Positions 23,061 through 34,262 of a DNA stretch of 64,000 nucleotides are shown here, piece after piece. The stretch is taken from the NCBI GenBank assembly GCA_034231615.1, contig CM067322.1:66697354-66761353 (forward strand), read 5' to 3'. This DNA comes from Meghimatium bilineatum (Eukaryota; Mollusca; Gastropoda; Stylommatophora; Philomycidae). The position numbers and the translations under genes were made by a program. The notes below the pieces were generated by a model. That model searched no databases, was not told the DNA's origin, and was given only the letters and a program-made list of their open reading frames with translations. Every line of letters starts with the position of its first letter. Position 1 is the first letter of the stretch.

Positions 23061-23164
23061 CAAAGCGGCCTTTATTTCCACAGCCTTAAAAGCCTCCCTG
23101 CACTCCTTAACAGGAAAACATGCAGTAACGAAATATAATTATTATGATGTTGGTCGTTTCTTAC

Positions 23165-23300
23165 GTATGAATTACGTTTTCTGCATAAACATAGCAGTGT
23201 AGAGATACGGTGTTAGGAAACATCCTCGCCTGACTCCTTTTTTCAACCTGAATCAATCTGATAGTTCACCATATACTATTTTTTGATCACATATACATTA
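23165..23300 (-). mobile_element. LINE RT fragment
   Basis: The minus strand encodes GVRRGCFLTPYLYTAMFMQ, a mutated 'GVRQGC.LSP.LF' RT box. Nothing else of the element is clear. Confidence 0.5.
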
Positions 23301-23329
23301 TATAGGCCCTATAGGATACAACTATTATT

Positions 23330-24064
23330 GTGGAAAGTTAGAGGCAATGGAGATGTGGTTGTATAGAAGAATGCTGAGAGTATCATGGGAAGCTAGAGAA
23401 ACTAACGAGGAGTTGCTGGAAGAGTCAAATGCAAACGGAGTTGCTTAATAATATCAGAATAAATCAATCCTTATTTTTTTTAAACGTTATAAGACAGAGA
23501 GATGGGAGGGGAAGGTTTGCGGAATATAGTTACAATAGACAATATGGAAGGCACAAGAGATCAAGGACGACAACGTGAGAAAATATTAAATAGTCTGACA
23601 TCTTGGCATGGAAAAGAATCAACAGCGAACCTGATAAGAGATACTGGAAATAGAGTTGTGGAGACCTTGATCGCTTGTTGTTGTTCGTCCATCACAAGTG
23701 ATGATGACCATTTGTTACATCCACTTTTGAAAATTCAATTTTAGTTATGTCCTTGATTATGAGTTAGTAGATGGCTAATGAGCCCTATTCGAACTGTAAA
23801 TTTCCTTGGACAGTTTGGACATGGAATGACGACTGTAGACGGATCTTGGTCTATCCGTGACTTTCTAGCTGCTCTCCGTTGTTGAGCTGCTGCATTTCTT
23901 TTCTTTTCACAAGATGATGCGCTCTTTTTTATTCTAGAACGCCATGTAGATCTATTTTGTGCAAGTTCTTCCCATGTATCGTGGTCTATTTCAAAGGCTT
24001 TCAGCGAGTTCTTTAACGAGTCCTTGATCGCTTACGCCAATCGACACGGCACGTGATGATAATA
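23330..24064 (+). mobile_element. LINE-D 3' end, split by a LINE-F insertion
   Basis: The plus strand encodes LEAMEMWLYRRMLRVSWEAR then ETNEELLEE, and after a frameshift EGTRDQGRQREKILNSLTSW then HGKESTANLIRDTG. The end (YANRHGT-like, then TGATGATAAT) resumes at 24034 after the insertion. The same family lies at 50682-51294. Confidence 0.8.
23677..24021 (-). mobile_element. LINE-F 3' end inserted in LINE-D, 12-bp TSD
   Basis: An insert of 345 bp bounded by perfect CCTTGATCGCTT at 23665-23676 and 24022-24033. The minus strand reads KAFEIDHDTWEELAQNRSTW, KKRNAAAQQRRAARKSRID and a C2H2 finger CPNCPRKFTVRIGLISHLLT with H following. It ends in GGACGAACAACAAC, an (AAC)n tail. The plus-strand relative is at 48822-49932. 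Confidence 0.9.
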
Positions 24065-24850
24065 TTATTATGGACCAATTTACTTTGGACAAATCAGTAG
24101 TGTATTATATATTTTGCAAAGTCCTTGTTTATATGATTATGTCCCTTGCACGGTCCACTTGAACTGGAGCATAATCGATGAAAGTGCCAACTTTATATGG
24201 TAGGCAAAAGTTATCTATTTTGTGTGGTCAAATAGAGACCATAAACACTGAGAAGATATAAGTTATTTTTTATATATATTGTTTTAACACTCATAGGGCC
24301 TACTGGAAATGAATATCCTGATCGAACAAAACATTCATAATAAAAATGGAGACATACATAGGCGCCTAAGCTAGAGATAAGAGTTATTTATTAATTATTA
24401 TTAATTATAATAAACTATAAACCTAGGCCTAAGTAATTTACTAATTCCAGCAACATTTAAAATGATAAATCAAATTTAAAAACTAGTCATGCCATCACAG
24501 ATCAACTGTGTAGACGGACCATTGATCATTATCCAACCATGAACAGACCATAAGTTATGGCATAACAGACCGCATCACAAGGACAAATACATGATGATAG
24601 ACACAAAGTCAACAGATTCATATGTGAGGCACCAGTACTACTATGGGCATGGAGTGAACGATGACAGCGGAACACTTGTGTTGTTTTTTTGTTGTTGCAG
24701 ACCTACACAAAAATCAGCATAAGTAACGACGATACTGTGGAAGTCTGAAAAGTAAATGGAGAGAAACATTTCAAACTTTGATCTCAATCTGAACATAGGA
24801 AGCAAGAGCTAATCGCTCATAATTCCTGGGGTTTGAAAACAAACAAACAA
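24065..24850. other. No gene seen
   Basis: AT-rich DNA. The only repeat signal is AGAGCTAATCGCTCATAATT at about 24805, which recurs near 35445 and 54675, an unidentified repeat end. No exon signature. Confidence 0.4.
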
Positions 24851-25540
24851 CTGACTCTATGTCCGCCTTCAAGCACTAGAATGTGATGGACAATTTAAAC
24901 CTGAGCTAGTTGAAATATATGATCATGCCAACCAGCTGTTAACATCTTATGAAGTCAGTATTGTTATGCAGTGGATTCCTGTTCACTCAAACACCCCTCT
25001 CAATGACAAACACCCCTCTCAATGACAAGGCAGACAGACTAACAAAGAAGGGAGCACAACAAGCACAGCCATATACATAAATGACCTTGCACACAATTAA
25101 AATAATGTTGAAATCTATTAACAAGAGAATTGGATGAACAGGTGGGCCATGGGAAACACTGGCATTGACTTTTTAAGAATGCCCCACGTGCAGTGAAGCC
25201 AGTTTCTAATCACGAATCAAGAAACACTGGTAGGGAAATCTATAAATATATAACCAGCCCAAATCCTAAAGACAACATCAAATTCCTGGGAAGGAAGGAC
25301 AAGAGTATCATTTTCTGACTTTGCATGCAACATGTACAGCTTAACAATCACCTGAACAGAATACAACCACAACACACTCCATGGTGCTGGCTGTGCACTC
25401 ATCCCTATGAAACTGTCGATCACAACCTTTTTGCATGTTCAGTGCTGGATGATGTCAGGAAAATGGAACACATTATATGGAACAAAACAAGAGCTCACAA
25501 ACACATGCATATATCACACAATGACATTGGATCAAAGGGC
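24850..25540 (+). mobile_element. LINE-G-type RNase H fragment
   Basis: The plus strand encodes SIVMQWIPVHSNTPLNDKAD then RLTKKGAQQAQPYT (RNase H; a short 'CAAACACCCCTCTCAATGA' duplication near 24990-25027 damages it). It continues through QHVQLNNHLNRIQPQHTPWC with a zinc knuckle CWLCTHPYETVDHNLFAC. It is old and broken. Confidence 0.65.
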
Positions 25541-25626
25541 ATGAGCCCATGGGCTGCTAGATCAGCAAGCAACCAAGGATATGCTTTAGGGTCTGGGTGC
25601 CTGTTCCATATGTACAGTGGAATATT

Positions 25627-26550
25627 CTTTATCTTCTTTTGTTCACTTAAAATAGGTCTATATCTGTAATTTTGTCTCCTCAATAAACTTCACCATCATT
25701 TGCCGCTCATGCACGAGTCCATAGATCTTTAATTCTAGTGTTGTTCCTATGGGCCATTATATTTTTCTCAACAGCTCATATTCATATATATAATATATGA
25801 AATATATATTGAAGTATATATTATGAATTCTGGGGCTTTTGTCCACATGTACACATAGCTGTGTTGTCAATCCTAATGTTTGTCTGTTCAGAGACATTGC
25901 ATTTCAGTTTGTTCTAGTCTGTTCATAATTTGAGTCATATTTTGGTATTTGTGGCTTTCTGACTGATTTGATCATTTGTTTTTTTACTAATGGTGATTTA
26001 TACATTTTGTTGGTAGTTTAGGTATACTCTGTTCACTTTAAGAATGAAGTGGGTCAAAATACACCCCCATATAATATTCTGCGACAACAGGCGCTTTTTA
26101 AACAGCTGATCACATGTAAATTATTTAAAATATTTAAAAATAATATTTAAACATTTAAAAAAACCATTTAAACACAATATTATTGGGGACTTAACAATTG
26201 ATTAATGCGTTCTACGTCCAAAAGCCAATCAAAAGCATCGACATACTTCATTTTTAGAGTGAACAGAGTATAGTTGAGTTGATTTGATTTCTTAATTCCT
26301 GGTATTCTACAGTGAGATGATATCCACTGAAAAGCTGATAAGAGATTAGCTACCTTATGCTAACTACACAGTTCAGTCAGTAGTGTTTGTAGGTCTCATA
26401 ATTTTTCATACTGAGGTGCTTGAAGTATTGATCTTGTATCTGTCGAGACTTTTTCAGTCAAGGCCATCAATTTTATAACACTTCAAATTTATGTTCTATA
26501 CATGTTTCCTGAATAGCGTTTCATTCTTCACCATTGACTGAAATACAGGA
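25627..26550 (-). mobile_element. LINE-A relative, hosting a MITE
   Basis: The minus strand carries the LINE-A tail (GAACAAAAGAAG), a mutated C-terminus, and further right RNase H words (complement of CCTGGTATTCTACAGTGAGA = the HCG..GIPG site; complement of CTTGTATCTGTC = TDAR). A 250-bp MITE (26023-26272) splits it. Its right end is mirrored by an inverted copy at 26757-26893. Confidence 0.7.
26023..26272. mobile_element. MITE with 28-bp TIRs, Tc1/mariner type
   Basis: The left TIR (26023-26050) starts TATACTCTGTTCACT. The right TIR (26245-26272) is its inverse with 26 of 28 bases matching. TA at both extremes fits a TA target duplication. The inside is AT-rich with two TATTTAAA-type runs and no open frame. 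It sits inside a LINE-A relative, so it is younger than that copy. Confidence 0.85.
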
Positions 26551-26756
26551 GCTTTGGACAGTCTCAACAAGAGGTCAGTGATGAATATTGTCTTTGTTCA
26601 CTGCCTGAACATGTCTTTGGTTGTTTCCTGACACTGGAGCTTTATCTCTTGTTCAAAAATAGTTTGTGACAGTATTCTCTACAAGGATTCCAGACTTGTA
26701 CCCTGAGTAAAATAATATGACCCAGATGATTATAATGTGCTAGAAGTGCTTGTCAA

Positions 26757-26893
26757 GCTTCAGTAAATGGTGAAGAATGAAAAGCTATGTAGGAAATAAG
26801 TATAATAGAACAGAAATTCTAAGTGTTGTAAAATTGATGGCCTTGAATGAAAAGGTCTTGACAGATGCAAAATCAGTACTTGAAGCACTAGAA
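26757..26893 (+). mobile_element. Inverted LINE-A RNase H piece (foldback arm)
   Basis: The plus strand encodes LTDAKSVLEALEN, the RNase H third-Asp block of LINE-A. Its reverse complement matches 26410-26545, including CAAGGCCATCAATTTTA and CATTCTTCACCAT, so the two form a foldback of about 135-bp arms around 210 bp. Confidence 0.7.
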
Positions 26894-27044
26894 AATGTAA
26901 TGTTTTTTTAAAACATATGGGTTCTGTTTTAATTGTATGTGTCAAACAATTGGAGCAGAATTTGCTACTGAAAGAGGTGGCTAAAAGGAGGCTTAAAATC
27001 CATATGCTGGTTTACAAATCCAACAAGCTACCACTTTGTCATTA

Positions 27045-27330
27045 ACACAGTGTTATATGTGTACTGTATTACTAAGCCACCACATACGTACTATGTATAT
27101 TACCAAGACACTACAAGTACAGTATTTATTATCAAGCTACCTCATGTGTACTTTGTTTATTACCAAACCACCTTATATGTACTGTGTTTATTACAAAGCC
27201 ACTGCACGTTATGTCTTTATTACAAAGCCACCACAGGTGTACCATGTTTATTACCAAGCTACCACAGGTGTATTGTATTTATTACCAGGCTACCATATGT
27301 TATGTTGTAATTATCAAGTCATTACACTGT
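27045..27330. repeat. 32-bp minisatellite, about 8-9 units
   Basis: The unit is roughly TTTATTACCAAGCCACCACA then GGTGTACTGTG, degenerate. Lone units reappear at 27535-27565 and 28235-28265. The array once probably reached 28290 and was cut up by SINE insertions at 27420-27510 and 27714-28185. Confidence 0.75.
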
Positions 27331-27419
27331 GTTAATATTTATTGTTAAATTTCAAACCATTACATATGAGTAATATGCTTCATATTGTTTGAAAGGCATA
27401 TTGGACAGAGGGCAAACCA

Positions 27420-27510
27420 AATAACTCATGATGAGTGGTAGCCACTTCTATTTGGTAAACAGTATCACTATTCTTTGCTTCCCTTCCTACTACTGTTCTA
27501 TTGTTGCCAG
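27420..27510 (-). mobile_element. SINE-A fragment
   Basis: An antisense 5' piece: GGTAAACAGTATCACTATTC then TTTGCTTCCCTTCC and GTTGCCAGCATGG. It is short and diverged. Confidence 0.5.
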
Positions 27511-27713
27511 CATGGGCAAATCGTATATACAGTGATTATTACCTAGCCATTACATGTGTACTGTATTAATTTATTTCATTTTGTTGAGAGATAGCGAAGT
27601 ACATATGGAGAAACAAAACTGCAATGAAATCAAGCCTGTACACCCTTTGAGCCCCATGAATGGTGCATACAAATACTACAATAGTTGAATGGCAATGTCT
27701 TATATAGGATAGT

Positions 27714-28185
27714 CTGGCTCTGTAATGGCGTGGTACAGAGCTCATCTGGGGTGGACAAGGTGCCAGATTCATATCCCGCTGCAGACAATTTTGCATCTAG
27801 ACCGTTCAGAAAGCAATAGTAAACTACTGACTAAATTGCCTATAAAATACTGTCAATACTTCGTTTTCCCCATTAGGGAGTTTGAAAATGGCTTGTGTGA
27901 TAAAGGCCGCATGCCATTGCTGCCATACAGGGTGTGTTTTTAAATTTACTCTCCGATAAAAAAACCGAGTCATTACCGGAAATTGAACCCTGAACCTCAC
28001 AGGTATGAGACCAATGCTTTAACTTCTTGGCTATGCAGCAGATCACTATACACATAGAATCCCCTGCCATATTTGTAGAAAGTCCTATAGTTGTTATTTT
28101 TTTCTGATTTTACAGTAGTGATTTTCTACAGCCAAAAAATTCTGCATTGATATCTACATCCTGAATAGGATATGCTATACTTTTT
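27714..28185 (+). mobile_element. SINE-C split by a second tRNA-like SINE
   Basis: The SINE-C head and body run from 27714 to about 27860 (CCGTTCAGAAAGC, GTAAACTACTGA, TTGCCTATAAAATACTGTCA). The body resumes at about 28122 (AGTGATTTTCTACAGCCAAA then CATCCTGAATAGGATATGCT). Between them a minus-strand element has a clear B box, GGGTTCAATTTCC, at about 27975-27990, and an A-box-like TAGCCAAGAAGTTAAAGC. Confidence 0.6.
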
Positions 28186-28520
28186 ATTTATGTAGGATAT
28201 GCTTCATTACGTATTATATCATACATGTGTAACGTGGTTATTACCTAGTGATTACATGCGTATTGTTCGGTTGTTGTCAAGTCATTCATACATACAATGT
28301 TTCTAAATGAAGTAGCAGATCACAGGCCATGATGAAAATCTGCAATATAATATATTCTCCCTCTCACTGCACATACATATATGATATCAGTTTAATTTAT
28401 CCATATTTTATGCATTTACGTATGGATAGTGTTAGTTATAATTCGCTCCAATGTCTAAAGGAGCATATCATATTTCCTTTTTGATATCTCAAATTTCATT
28501 CTAATTATCTTATTCACTGA

Positions 28521-28634
28521 ATTTTACACAGTGCCACACACATTTATAATTTTACATAGTGCCACACAGATTTATAATTTTACATAGTGCCACACAGATT
28601 TATAATTTTACATAGTGCTACACACATTTATAAA
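28521..28634. repeat. 30-bp tandem repeat, 4 units
   Basis: Units of ATTTTACATAGTGCCACACA then GATTTATA, nearly identical in the middle two. This is a young minisatellite. Confidence 0.9.
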
Positions 28635-28758
28635 CAAAATTTTCAATTTTAAAAAGTATAGACCCTATCATCTGGAATATATACTCTATTTAATAAAAAA
28701 AAATGTTTTCATCATTGACGTTAAAATGATTTTGCTACTATCAATTTATTAGTTTACA

Positions 28759-30970
28759 GAAGCAATAATGATACCTCTCCTCAAATCAGGAAAAGATGGC
28801 AACACAGTCTCCAACTACAGGCCCATCAGCCTCACAAGCTGTCTATGCAAAACAATGGAACGCATTATCAATCTTAGGATGAAGTGGTACCTTGAAAGTG
28901 AAAACCTTCTGGTATCACAGCAAGCAGGTTTCAGACAGTGCTACTCTACTGAAGATCAGGCAACCTACCTCTCCCAAGAGATTGAGGATGCCTTCCAAGA
29001 TAAGAAACTGGTACTAGCAGCATGGATAGACCTCAGGAAAGCATTTGATAAGGTCTGGAAAGAAGGGCTCCTAAAGAAATTGCGAAATTGCAGGGTTAGC
29101 TCAAGAATGTACAAATGGGTAAAAGCATACCTGCATAATAGAAGAGCCAGGGTACAATTAGATGGTCGCAAAAGCAAGAAAGTCCTACTGCATCATGGAG
29201 TCCCCCAGGGAGGAGTCCTGTCACCCACACTTTTCTTGGTTTACATCAATGACCTAGTTGCTGAACTACCACACGGGATCAAAGTGGCAATGTATGCTGA
29301 CGACCTGGTGATCTGGTGCACGGAAGAACATGCGACAGTGGCCACTAAACAAATACAAAGAGCTATCGATGCCCTAACCTTATGGGCAAATAGATGGTGT
29401 GTCAGCATTAACACAGATAAGTGCAGCACTACACTCTTTACCCTCTCACCAAAACAAAAAGCCGGTCATATCAAGATAGACGGAGAGCTCTTGAAAGAAG
29501 ACAAACAACCAACATACCTCAGAGTTACTTTTGATGATAAGCTGACATGGAAGCAGCACATAAACAAAGCAACAACAAAATCCAGGAGGAAGTTAGCTAT
29601 CCTGAGAAAACTAAGTGGAACCACATGGGGAGCCAGTGGGAATATACTCAGTAAAGTTTACCAGCAAGGCATAAGACCACACCTGGAATATGGTTCAGCT
29701 GCGTGGTGTCCTGCATCAAACACCACATTACAAGATCTAGATAAAGTGCAAAACCAGGCACTTAGAATAATGTTGGGAGCAATGAAATCAACACCCATAG
29801 CAGAGATGCAGAAAATGGGAAGAATGCAAACACTTGGCGAACGCAGAGACACAAAAGTACTAATTCAAGCAGAAAAGTTTCAGTGTATGCCAAGTCATCC
29901 AATGAAGGAAAGATTCCAAAACCTAGCAATGGGGCGACTGAAAAGAAGCAGCTTTATCCATCAAGCTAAACGACTCCGTAGACAACTTACAGACCTACCT
30001 GAAGTTGACAGCCCCTTAAGGTCTGTACCAGAACAAACCCCATGGAGTGAAAGGCATGGAATGCCAATATACATTCAGACCCATGTGAAAGGAATACTAA
30101 GCGAGGACGAACTGAACAGTGTGCAGCGGAGGACAGTCACCCTCAGTTTCCTTGACGAAGAATATCCACAAGATATATGGGTCAGAGTATACACAGATGG
30201 GTCAGCACAGAATGCTGTGAGGAATGGAGGTGCAGGTGTAAATATAGAATATCCACACAAGCCTAGAGATACAATCAGAACACAGACAGGAAAATTCTGC
30301 AATAATTATGATGCAGAAATCCAGGCAATTAGTGTGGCAGCTAAAAAACTGATGAACTCCAACTCTGACCTACAGCCTGTGGTATTCCTGACAGATGCAA
30401 GGTCAGTGCTTCAAGCTCTCCAGTCTGGAAAACTAATAGACTTGCAAAAACTACTTAGCGAATTGTCTTACCAGTATAGGGTAACCATGCAGTGGATACC
30501 CTCTCACTGTGGAATACCAGGAAATGAAAAAGCAGACCAACTGGCTAAGGAAGGTGCTGCCGAAGATCAACCAGATGTACCAATCACCTACCATCAGAAA
30601 AAACAGATGATCAAGTCAATAAGAAAGCCACAAACACCAACACAAGATGACTATCACATTATGAACAGATCAGAACAAGTTATAATTCTACGTCTCAGAA
30701 CAGGACACAACCGACTCCGCAGTCACATGTATACAAAGTTCAAGATTCGCAACACGGCCATGTGTACATGTGGACAGGCAGTACAGAGTGCCAAACATAT
30801 ATTTCAAGAGTGTTCTGAGCATGAAACGCTGAGGCAGACATATTGGCCAGAGGAAACAACACTGGAATCAAAGCTCTATGGGACACTGTATGAACTACAA
30901 AAGACAGTGAGTTTTATTAAGGAGACAGAATTGCAGATATAGACATGTTTCAAGTGAACGAAAGAAGAAA
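28759..30970 (+). mobile_element. LINE-A, open RT-RNase H frame, perfect 11-bp TSD
   Basis: A non-LTR retrotransposon whose 5' end (endonuclease, any ORF1) is missing. The frame from ATG 28768 to 30942 is open for 724 codons. RT blocks: NYRPISLTS (about residue 18), AAWIDLRKAFDKVW (83), GVPQGGVLSPTLFLVYINDL (145) and YADDLVIW (175, catalytic Asp pair). RNase H lies at residues about 480-605: VYTDGSA, YDAEIQAI, VFLTDARS and HCGIPGNEKADQLAKEG, so the D, E, D, H/D set is intact. A zinc knuckle CTCGQAVQSAKHIFQEC closes it. The tail is GAACGAAAGAAGAAA. TSD ATTAGTTTACA lies at 28748-28758 and 30971-30981. It is in the RNase H-bearing I/Nimb-like group, though the clade is uncertain. This is the youngest LINE in the window. 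Confidence 0.95.
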
Positions 30971-31172
30971 ATTAGTTTACAATATGTTATTGTACACTTA
31001 AATTTTTGAACTCAATACACTATAAATATGCTTTTTTTCAATTCTATTTGTTTTCAGTTGTAGCTGTTTTGTTTTGTTTTCATTACCAGTTTTAAAATAG
31101 TAAGGTACATGTTATGCAAATGTGGCCTCATCATGTGATAACAGTTACTGTAATCTTTTTAATAGTGAATTT

Positions 31173-31328
31173 CTTCTTCAGCATTCATTTTAAAACTCCC
31201 ACTGGATCTCTCTTATAGCAGGGCAATGGTCTAACTAGATTTCCAGCAGGATGTAGTCCAGAAAATAGAAATGCGTTGTGTTGCTGTTTTATTTGCACCA
31301 ATGGCCAGACACATCTGTATTCAGTGGT
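31173..31328 (-). mobile_element. SINE-B copy with TSD
   Basis: An antisense SINE-B of 156 bp, from CTTCTTCAGCATTCA to CACATCTGTATTCAGTGGT. The flanks AATAGTGAATTT (31161-31172) and AATAGTGGATTT (31329-31340) form a 12-bp TSD with one mismatch. Confidence 0.85.
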
Positions 31329-31409
31329 AATAGTGGATTTGATTTCATTGAACTTCCGCCACGTGGAGATATAAAAATGCAAAGTCTCTGCTAGCGTTAA
31401 TTCACAACG

Positions 31410-31584
31410 AAATGAACTTTTGCTAAGGCGAATACAATACAGCATCCATCGATCTTCGCGTAACACACAAAGAGCACACCCCCCACCCCCAGGTTTTCCA
31501 GGAGAGGAGAAGGGGGGTCTCTCAGTGTGCTACGCGAAGATCGATGGATGCTGCATTGTTTGCGCCTTTAGCAAAAGTTCATTT
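31410..31584. repeat. Long hairpin, about 53-bp arms
   Basis: The left arm 31410-31462 starts AAATGAACTTTTGCT. The right arm 31531-31584 ends AGCAAAAGTTCATTT. They pair over about 53 positions with only a few mismatches, and the loop of 68 bp is C/G-skewed (CCCCCCACCCCC). No transposase is present. It looks like a foldback-type MITE. No clear TSD was found. Confidence 0.85.
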
Positions 31585-31624
31585 CATTTAATAATGTATA
31601 AGATTAGTTCCATAAAAAAATAGG

Positions 31625-31850
31625 CCACATCTTGATTAGAAACTAGCATCACAGCACATAAGGAACTCCCATAAGTGCTCCGCTCTCTATTCCAGCAGCC
31701 CTCCCAGTGTATGTAGACTCAGAATTCTGGTCAGGTGTTGATTACGTGATATTCGAGACTTTAAAAAAAATACTTGTCCTTCCCTCCCCTCTAGACACTC
31801 CTATTTCTGACATTCTCTGTATGTACCAAGATGTGTGCTACATCTGTTTA
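31625..31850 (-). mobile_element. LINE-E 3' UTR fragment
   Basis: This matches 21745-21900: TTCCAGCAGCCCTCCCAGTG, GGTCAGGTGTTGATTACGTG and CTAGACACTCCTATTTCTGA. Only the 3' end is left. Confidence 0.65.
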
Positions 31851-31890
31851 ACATGAACCAATAGTTATGTTTCATTTCATTCATATCATT

Positions 31891-33886
31891 AGCAGACATC
31901 AGTGGTGTGGGTAGATATGGAAAAGGCCTTTGATTGTGTATAGAAAGATGGACTCCTCCTTAAACTACAACAAAACAAAGTGACAGGGCGCATGTATTAC
32001 TGGATAAAACACTACCTGCACAACCGAAAAGCAGCAGTGAAGCTTGAAATTAAGCATAGCAGAAAGAAACTCTTTAAGCATGGAGTACCACAGGGAGGTG
32101 TTCTATCCCCCACTCTATTCCTTATATTCATGAATGACATTGACCAAATTCTCTCGCGTAAAGTAAATGCTGCAATGTATGCAGACGATCTGGCGATATG
32201 GTGCAGTGAAGAGAGCGTAGGCACAACAAAAATAAGGTTGCAAGAAACTATGGACAATTTGGCCAAGTGGACAGACCAATGGGCCATGTCCATCAATGCT
32301 CAAAAAACTACCTATACCATCTTCAGCATGTCCACCAAACCACAGAAAATCCTACTAACCATAAATGGTCAAACATTACCAAAAGATGAGACACCTACAT
32401 ACCTTGGAGTCACTTTTGATCCAAGACGTACATGGAAATAGCACATAGACAAGTGCCAAACAAAAGGTACAATGAGGACAGCACTCCTTAAAAAATTGGC
32501 TGGAACAGATTGGGGTGCAAATGGAAAAATTCTAAGTAGAGCATATACAGGTTATGTAAGACCAGCTTTGGAATATGGAATGTCAGCATGGGGGACTGCA
32601 GCCAAGTAACACTCAAAAGATCTCAAAGATACAAAACCGCAATCTCAGAATTATAACAGGAGGTATGAATACTACCCCAATCACAGAAATGGAAACATGC
32701 ACAGGTTTGCCATCAATGGAAGAAAGAAGAAATGAAAAAATCCTCACACAGTATGCAAAGTTCAAATGTTTGGAGAGTCATCAAATGAACCAAAGACTAA
32801 GCAGACCTACAAAAGAGCGACTCAAAAGAGGTAGCTTTCTACACTCCGCTAAACAGCTCCAGAAATCACTCACAGATACAGACCTACAAAACCTAAAACC
32901 ACTAAACACCTTTAACACATACCCAACATGGGACAGGAAAAACTTCCCAAGAATTATGGACAATATACCAAGCATTATTTCGAAAACAGAAACTACTATA
33001 CAAGTACTAAAGGAGACAACTAAGAATCACATACAGAAAGCATACCCAAAGGATATATGGACACACGTATATACAGATGGATCAGCGAAAGAGGCAGTAT
33101 TAGATGGAGGATCAGGAATATATATAGTAACACCAGATGGAAAAGAAATAGAGAAATCCATACCCACAGGCAAACATTCCACAAGTTTCAAAGCAGAAAT
33201 GGAAGCCATAATAGAGACAGCCAAAATGCTCATGAATTGCTTGCCGAGTCACACCAGACATGTAGTATTTCTAACGGATGAAAAATCAGTATTGCAGGCA
33301 TTGAAAGATCCAAAGAACACGATCATGAATGAACTTACGGCATGCTTACTACACCTCAGCAGTACCACCAAAGAAACAGTACTGCAGTGGATCCCAGGTC
33401 ACTGTGGCATACCTGGAAATGAAAAAGCTGATCTCCTGGCAAGGAAAGGGGGATCACTGGAACAAATAGAAAATGATAATATGTACTATGAAAGTAAGAC
33501 CATGTTAAAAGCAGAATATAAGAAAAAGTGGAAGCAAATGCACCCAACTGCAGAACCAAATGACCCTTACCACCAAATGTCACGCAAGGAACAAACCATC
33601 ATTTTCAGACTACGAACTGGTCACAACAGACTGAGAAGTCACATGTTCCGAAAGCTGAAGATTGGTGAGACAGACCTGTGCAACTGTGGACTGAGCCCAG
33701 AGACTGCAGAACACATTCTTCATGCCTGTCACTCTACCAAGAAGAGAGGGAGAAAATATGGCCTACTGAGACGGCACTGCTTCCAGACTTGAGGGGTTCC
33801 ATGGATGACCTGAAGCGAATCACACAATTCATTGAAGCTATTGGTGCTGTAACCTGATATCTGACTGAAGAACAATGAAGAAGAAG
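31891..33886 (+). mobile_element. LINE-A2, RT-RNase H, perfect 12-bp TSD
   Basis: A 5'-truncated LINE related to LINE-A. It encodes VWVDMEKAFDCV, HGVPQGGVLSPTLFLIFMND, MYADDLAIW and TPTYLGVTFDPRRTWK. RNase H words are HVYTDGSAKEAV, FKAEMEAII, VFLTDEKSVLQALKD and QWIPGHCGIPGNEKADLLAR, and the knuckle is CNCGLSPETAEHILHAC. In-frame stops lie near 31949 and 32440, with frameshifts near 32600 and 33745. The tail is GAACAATGAAGAAGAAG. TSD ATTCATATCATT lies at 31879-31890 and 33887-33898. It is older than the 28759 copy but still has a perfect TSD. Confidence 0.92.
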
Positions 33887-34002
33887 ATTCATATCATTGT
33901 TTCTGATCTTCCTACTACAGTACTGTTAAACGTCTAGTCTATTTGCAGGATTGTTTTAAATTTTTGTCTTCCACTGTGTTTTCTATTTCTTTTCATTCTT
34001 CT

Positions 34003-34262
34003 TCTGCATTTACTATAAAATTTCTGTAGATTAGCAGGATGTAATCTGGAGAACGGAACATGTTGTGTCATGGTTTACAGCTTTTCTGCAATATCTGCGA
34101 CTTTCAACTTGACACATCTGATTTCAGCATGGCTTCTGGGTCACTTTGGCCCTATTTGGGATGGGACTGCAATTTTCCACTGCCATAACCTCCCTAGTTG
34201 CCTCTTACGACATGCATTGCAAGTAACAGTGTCGCTATTCTTTTCTTCCCCCTTCAACACAC
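34003..34262 (-). mobile_element. SINE-A copy
   Basis: An antisense SINE-A from TTCTTCTTCTGCATTTAC to CCTTCAACACACAAGG. It is diverged (GACTTTCAACTTGACACATC, CCTCCCTAGTTGCCTCTTAC). It lies 5' of TMEM160. The stretch 34263-34818 has only random open frames. Confidence 0.75.

Noticed and set aside
31420-31623. Short open frame across the hairpin
   Set aside because: It arises from reading through the inverted repeat arms and the G-rich loop. No protein motif is present.
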